A DNA stretch of 23,020 nt. Source: JAHEFU01 sp020440645. Its GTDB lineage: Bacteria; 4484-113; JAFGCY01. This document shows positions 21,769-23,020 of this stretch, piece by piece. The position numbers were made by a program, and so were the translations under genes. The stretch spans positions 1 through 23,020 of the forward strand of contig JAGRNR010000061.1 in NCBI GenBank assembly GCA_020440645.1. Direction: 5' to 3'. Position 1 is the first letter of the stretch; each line of letters starts with the position of its first letter. The notes under the pieces were generated by a model. That model was not told where the DNA came from. It saw only the letters and a program-made list of their open reading frames with translations, and did no database searches.

Positions 21769-22155
21769 CTAGAGCACGACGCGCTGAATGCCATGCTTGA
21801 GAATCGACACATTCCAATTGATGATTAATCCAGTTCTCAACCCGGAAACCTTCAGGTATGTCAGCACTTGTGCAACGTGCACATCCTCTATTTTTCTGAC
21901 AACCTTGAACTCCAGGAGAATCTTTTCATCGACAATCATATCCGCCCGATAACCTGTTGCCAATTGAATTCCTTTGTAATCAAGCGGTAATTCCGTTTCC
22001 TTCGCGAAGGGGATTTCCCGTAGAGACAATTCCCTTGCCATGCAGGCCGAATAAGCAGATTCCAATAGACCAGGTCCAAGATTTCGATGGACTTCCAAGG
22101 CTGCACCTATCACCTTGTTAGAAAGTACGTCTTCAACTATCTCACTATGTGACAT
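21769..22155 (-). CDS. GxxExxY family protein
   Basis: The 128-residue product carries the family signature GPGLLESAY (GxxExxY) near residues 27-35, followed by YRADMIVDEKILLEFKVV, which has the Asp and Glu-x-Lys of a PD-(D/E)XK nuclease-like core. The ending LRTGLIINWNVSILKHGIQRVVL is typical. The function is not established; a nuclease role is inferred from the fold. The gene is visibly AT-richer than its neighbours, which suggests recent acquisition. Its ATG lies six bases after a -10 hexamer, so the mRNA is probably leaderless. Mirrored 8-bp repeats lie just upstream. Close to a full-length family member. Confidence 0.93.
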   Translation of the reverse strand: MSHSEIVEDVLSNKVIGAALEVHRNLGPGLLESAYSACMARELSLREIPFAKETELPLDYKGIQLATGYRADMIVDEKILLEFKVVRKIEDVHVAQVLTYLKVSGLRTGLIINWNVSILKHGIQRVVL

Positions 22156-22161
22156 GTAAAT

Positions 22162-22189
22162 ATAGTAGCTTTATTTGTCTATTTGTCAA
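22162..22189 (-). promoter_or_regulatory. Promoter of the GxxExxY gene, leaderless
   Basis: On the minus strand a perfect -35 TTGACA (22189-22184) is followed after 16 bases by TACTAT (22167-22162), which ends six bases before the ATG at 22155. A transcript starting seven bases after the hexamer would begin at the A of ATG. Confidence 0.65.
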
Positions 22190-22193
22190 ATTT

Positions 22194-22305
22194 CTTCGTG
22201 TCTTCGTGTCTTCGTGGTGAAAACAAAAATGAAGTCCTTGGCTAAGCCGGAATCAACTAGCAGTAGTCAACATAGCTTGGTCACGAAGTCACGAAGACAC
22301 GAAGG
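22194..22305. repeat. Mirrored octamer arrays
   Basis: Three units CTTCGTGK lie at 22194-22217, and three complementary units CACGAAGN lie at 22282-22305, each with an exact 8-bp period. The 64-bp centre has no evident structure. The left arm abuts the -35 box of the GxxExxY promoter. Confidence 0.85.
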
Positions 22306-22467
22306 AAACCTGCTTGGTGGAAAGAGGTAGATCCGGAATGTCGAAAATCACGGCACCTTTACTTCCGGAAAAAGGCACAGGATTGTTGCCCCAATGGTTG
22401 CAACGCTACACATGAATGCTTGGTGGAGATATCGCTGTTCTGATGTGGAGCTCACTTTACCCAGAAA

Positions 22468-22589
22468 AAAAGCAACGGCGGATGGCCAATGACCAACCGC
22501 CTGTTTATCCTGCCCTTTGCACAGGGTAGAACAAGTTGCTTCCCCAAAGCAGGCGGCGGAGTTCCAGGACTCCGTCGCTCGTTGCTTTT
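22468..22589 (+). ncRNA. Candidate structured RNA or small palindromic element
   Basis: A 10-bp perfect closing stem, AAAAGCAACG (22468-22477) with CGTTGCTTTT (22580-22589), encloses four hairpins: 22477-22485 with 22493-22501 (one mismatch), 22511-22516 with 22523-22528, 22537-22541 with 22547-22551, and 22553-22562 with 22569-22578. Two stems contain G-T pairs that stay paired only in plus-strand RNA, so plus orientation is favoured. On the minus strand the first hairpin is followed by GTTGC and seven T residues, which could instead be a terminator for the gene at 22649. I do not recognise a known RNA family. A miniature transposable element is the main alternative. Confidence 0.3.
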
Positions 22590-22648
22590 CTAGGACGACT
22601 GCGCGGCCTATCGGTTACATTTTGCCAGGCAGCTGCAGCGCTTCATGC

Positions 22649-23020
22649 CTACGGAGCTACCTTCACGTCAATCACCGCGCTCACGCCGACTCCGGCAACA
22701 CGCTTCAGGTCGTCCACGTTGCCCTTCACCGGCACGTAACCGTTGATGCGGAAGACCTTGTCGAGGAAGCTTGTCTCCAGCAGCACCACGCTGGATACCT
22801 CATCCACCGCAGCCTGCGGCCCGACGATCTGGGCGGCACCAACGTGCTTGGTGCCCAGCGCATCGACGATCGGCACGACCCTCGTCGCGGCCCCGATCGG
22901 GAAGTCGTTGTCCTTGTAGAGCTTGTTGATCGTCTTGTCGATGTCCTTGGCGTTCTGCTTCACCAGGTAGGCGATACCACCGCCGACGATCGCACCCTTG
23001 GCGCCGTCCTTGATCAGGTC
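22649..23020 (-). CDS. Unknown protein, truncated at window edge
   Basis: The frame is open to the right edge, so the 5' end lies outside. Visible are 123 residues. A Gly-rich hydrophobic stretch (AKGAIVGGGIAYLV) may be part of a membrane or glycine-zipper segment, followed by DIDKTINKLYKD and a basic-acidic region ending VSAVIDVKVAP. A GTG at 22963 could be read as a start, but the coding pattern clearly continues upstream of it. I do not recognise the family. The GC content returns to the level of the main genome, unlike the adjacent GxxExxY gene. Confidence 0.65.
   Translation of the reverse strand, partial: DLIKDGAKGAIVGGGIAYLVKQNAKDIDKTINKLYKDNDFPIGAATRVVPIVDALGTKHVGAAQIVGPQAAVDEVSSVVLLETSFLDKVFRINGYVPVKGNVDDLKRVAGVGVSAVIDVKVAP

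Larger units (their letters stand above)
22156..22648. other. Intergenic region with mirrored octamers and a structured element
   Basis: This 493-bp stretch between GxxExxY and the truncated gene holds the GxxExxY promoter, an inverted pair of octamer arrays (22194-22217 and 22282-22305) and a foldable element (22468-22589). No credible coding sequence was found. Positions 22306-22460 and 22600-22648 show nothing I can identify beyond a TCCGGAA/TTCCGGA pairing near 22330-22370. Confidence 0.6.

Noticed and set aside
22468..22589. Known RNA such as 6S RNA, SRP RNA, RNase P RNA or integron attC site
   Set aside because: None of the conserved sequence signatures that I know for these were found on either strand; GTTRRRY/RYYYAAC ends of attC are missing.

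Overview
The window is GC-rich chromosomal DNA from a bacterium with an outer membrane. The evidence for the outer membrane is a Kdo transferase for LPS (waaA) and three large proteins with lipoprotein signal peptides. I cannot place the organism. Two lipoproteins carry dockerin-like calcium loops with a characteristic 'SDLTPLG' ending, which may be lineage specific. No rRNA, tRNA or CRISPR array was seen, and no transposase gene lies inside the window.

Layout. Positions 1-173 hold a short repeat that resembles an insertion-sequence end, then a strict 7-bp tandem repeat leading into waaA (174-1571, +). A cohesin/dockerin-like lipoprotein follows (1670-3370, +). It converges on a five-gene minus-strand block (13392 down to 3759): MoxR-type AAA ATPase, DUF58 protein, membrane transglutaminase, YdjC/ChbG-like deacetylase, and a 1314-residue dockerin lipoprotein. 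The last four genes abut or overlap, so they probably form an operon. MoxR, DUF58 and transglutaminase are a widely conserved envelope-associated trio.

A flavin reductase-like gene diverges from moxR (13435-14049), followed by an M42 aminopeptidase (14082-15164). A third lipoprotein (15401-17416, -) diverges from ruvX (17508-17948). Next come a small membrane protein (-), a response regulator fused to an RsbW-like ATPase, two single-span membrane proteins of similar design, and nadX. The right end is an AT-richer island with a GxxExxY gene, mirrored 8-bp repeats, a foldable intergenic element and a truncated unknown gene.

The most notable non-coding signals are these. (1) Several genes have a -10 hexamer ending 5-6 nt before the start codon, which predicts leaderless mRNAs. 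(2) Intergenic DNA repeatedly shows 7-bp periodic arrays of unrelated sequence, with 6-bp and 8-bp versions elsewhere. (3) Paired-hairpin elements start exactly at the TAG stop codons of both dockerin lipoproteins. (4) A nested structure of about 122 nt at 22468-22589 has one closing stem and four internal hairpins.
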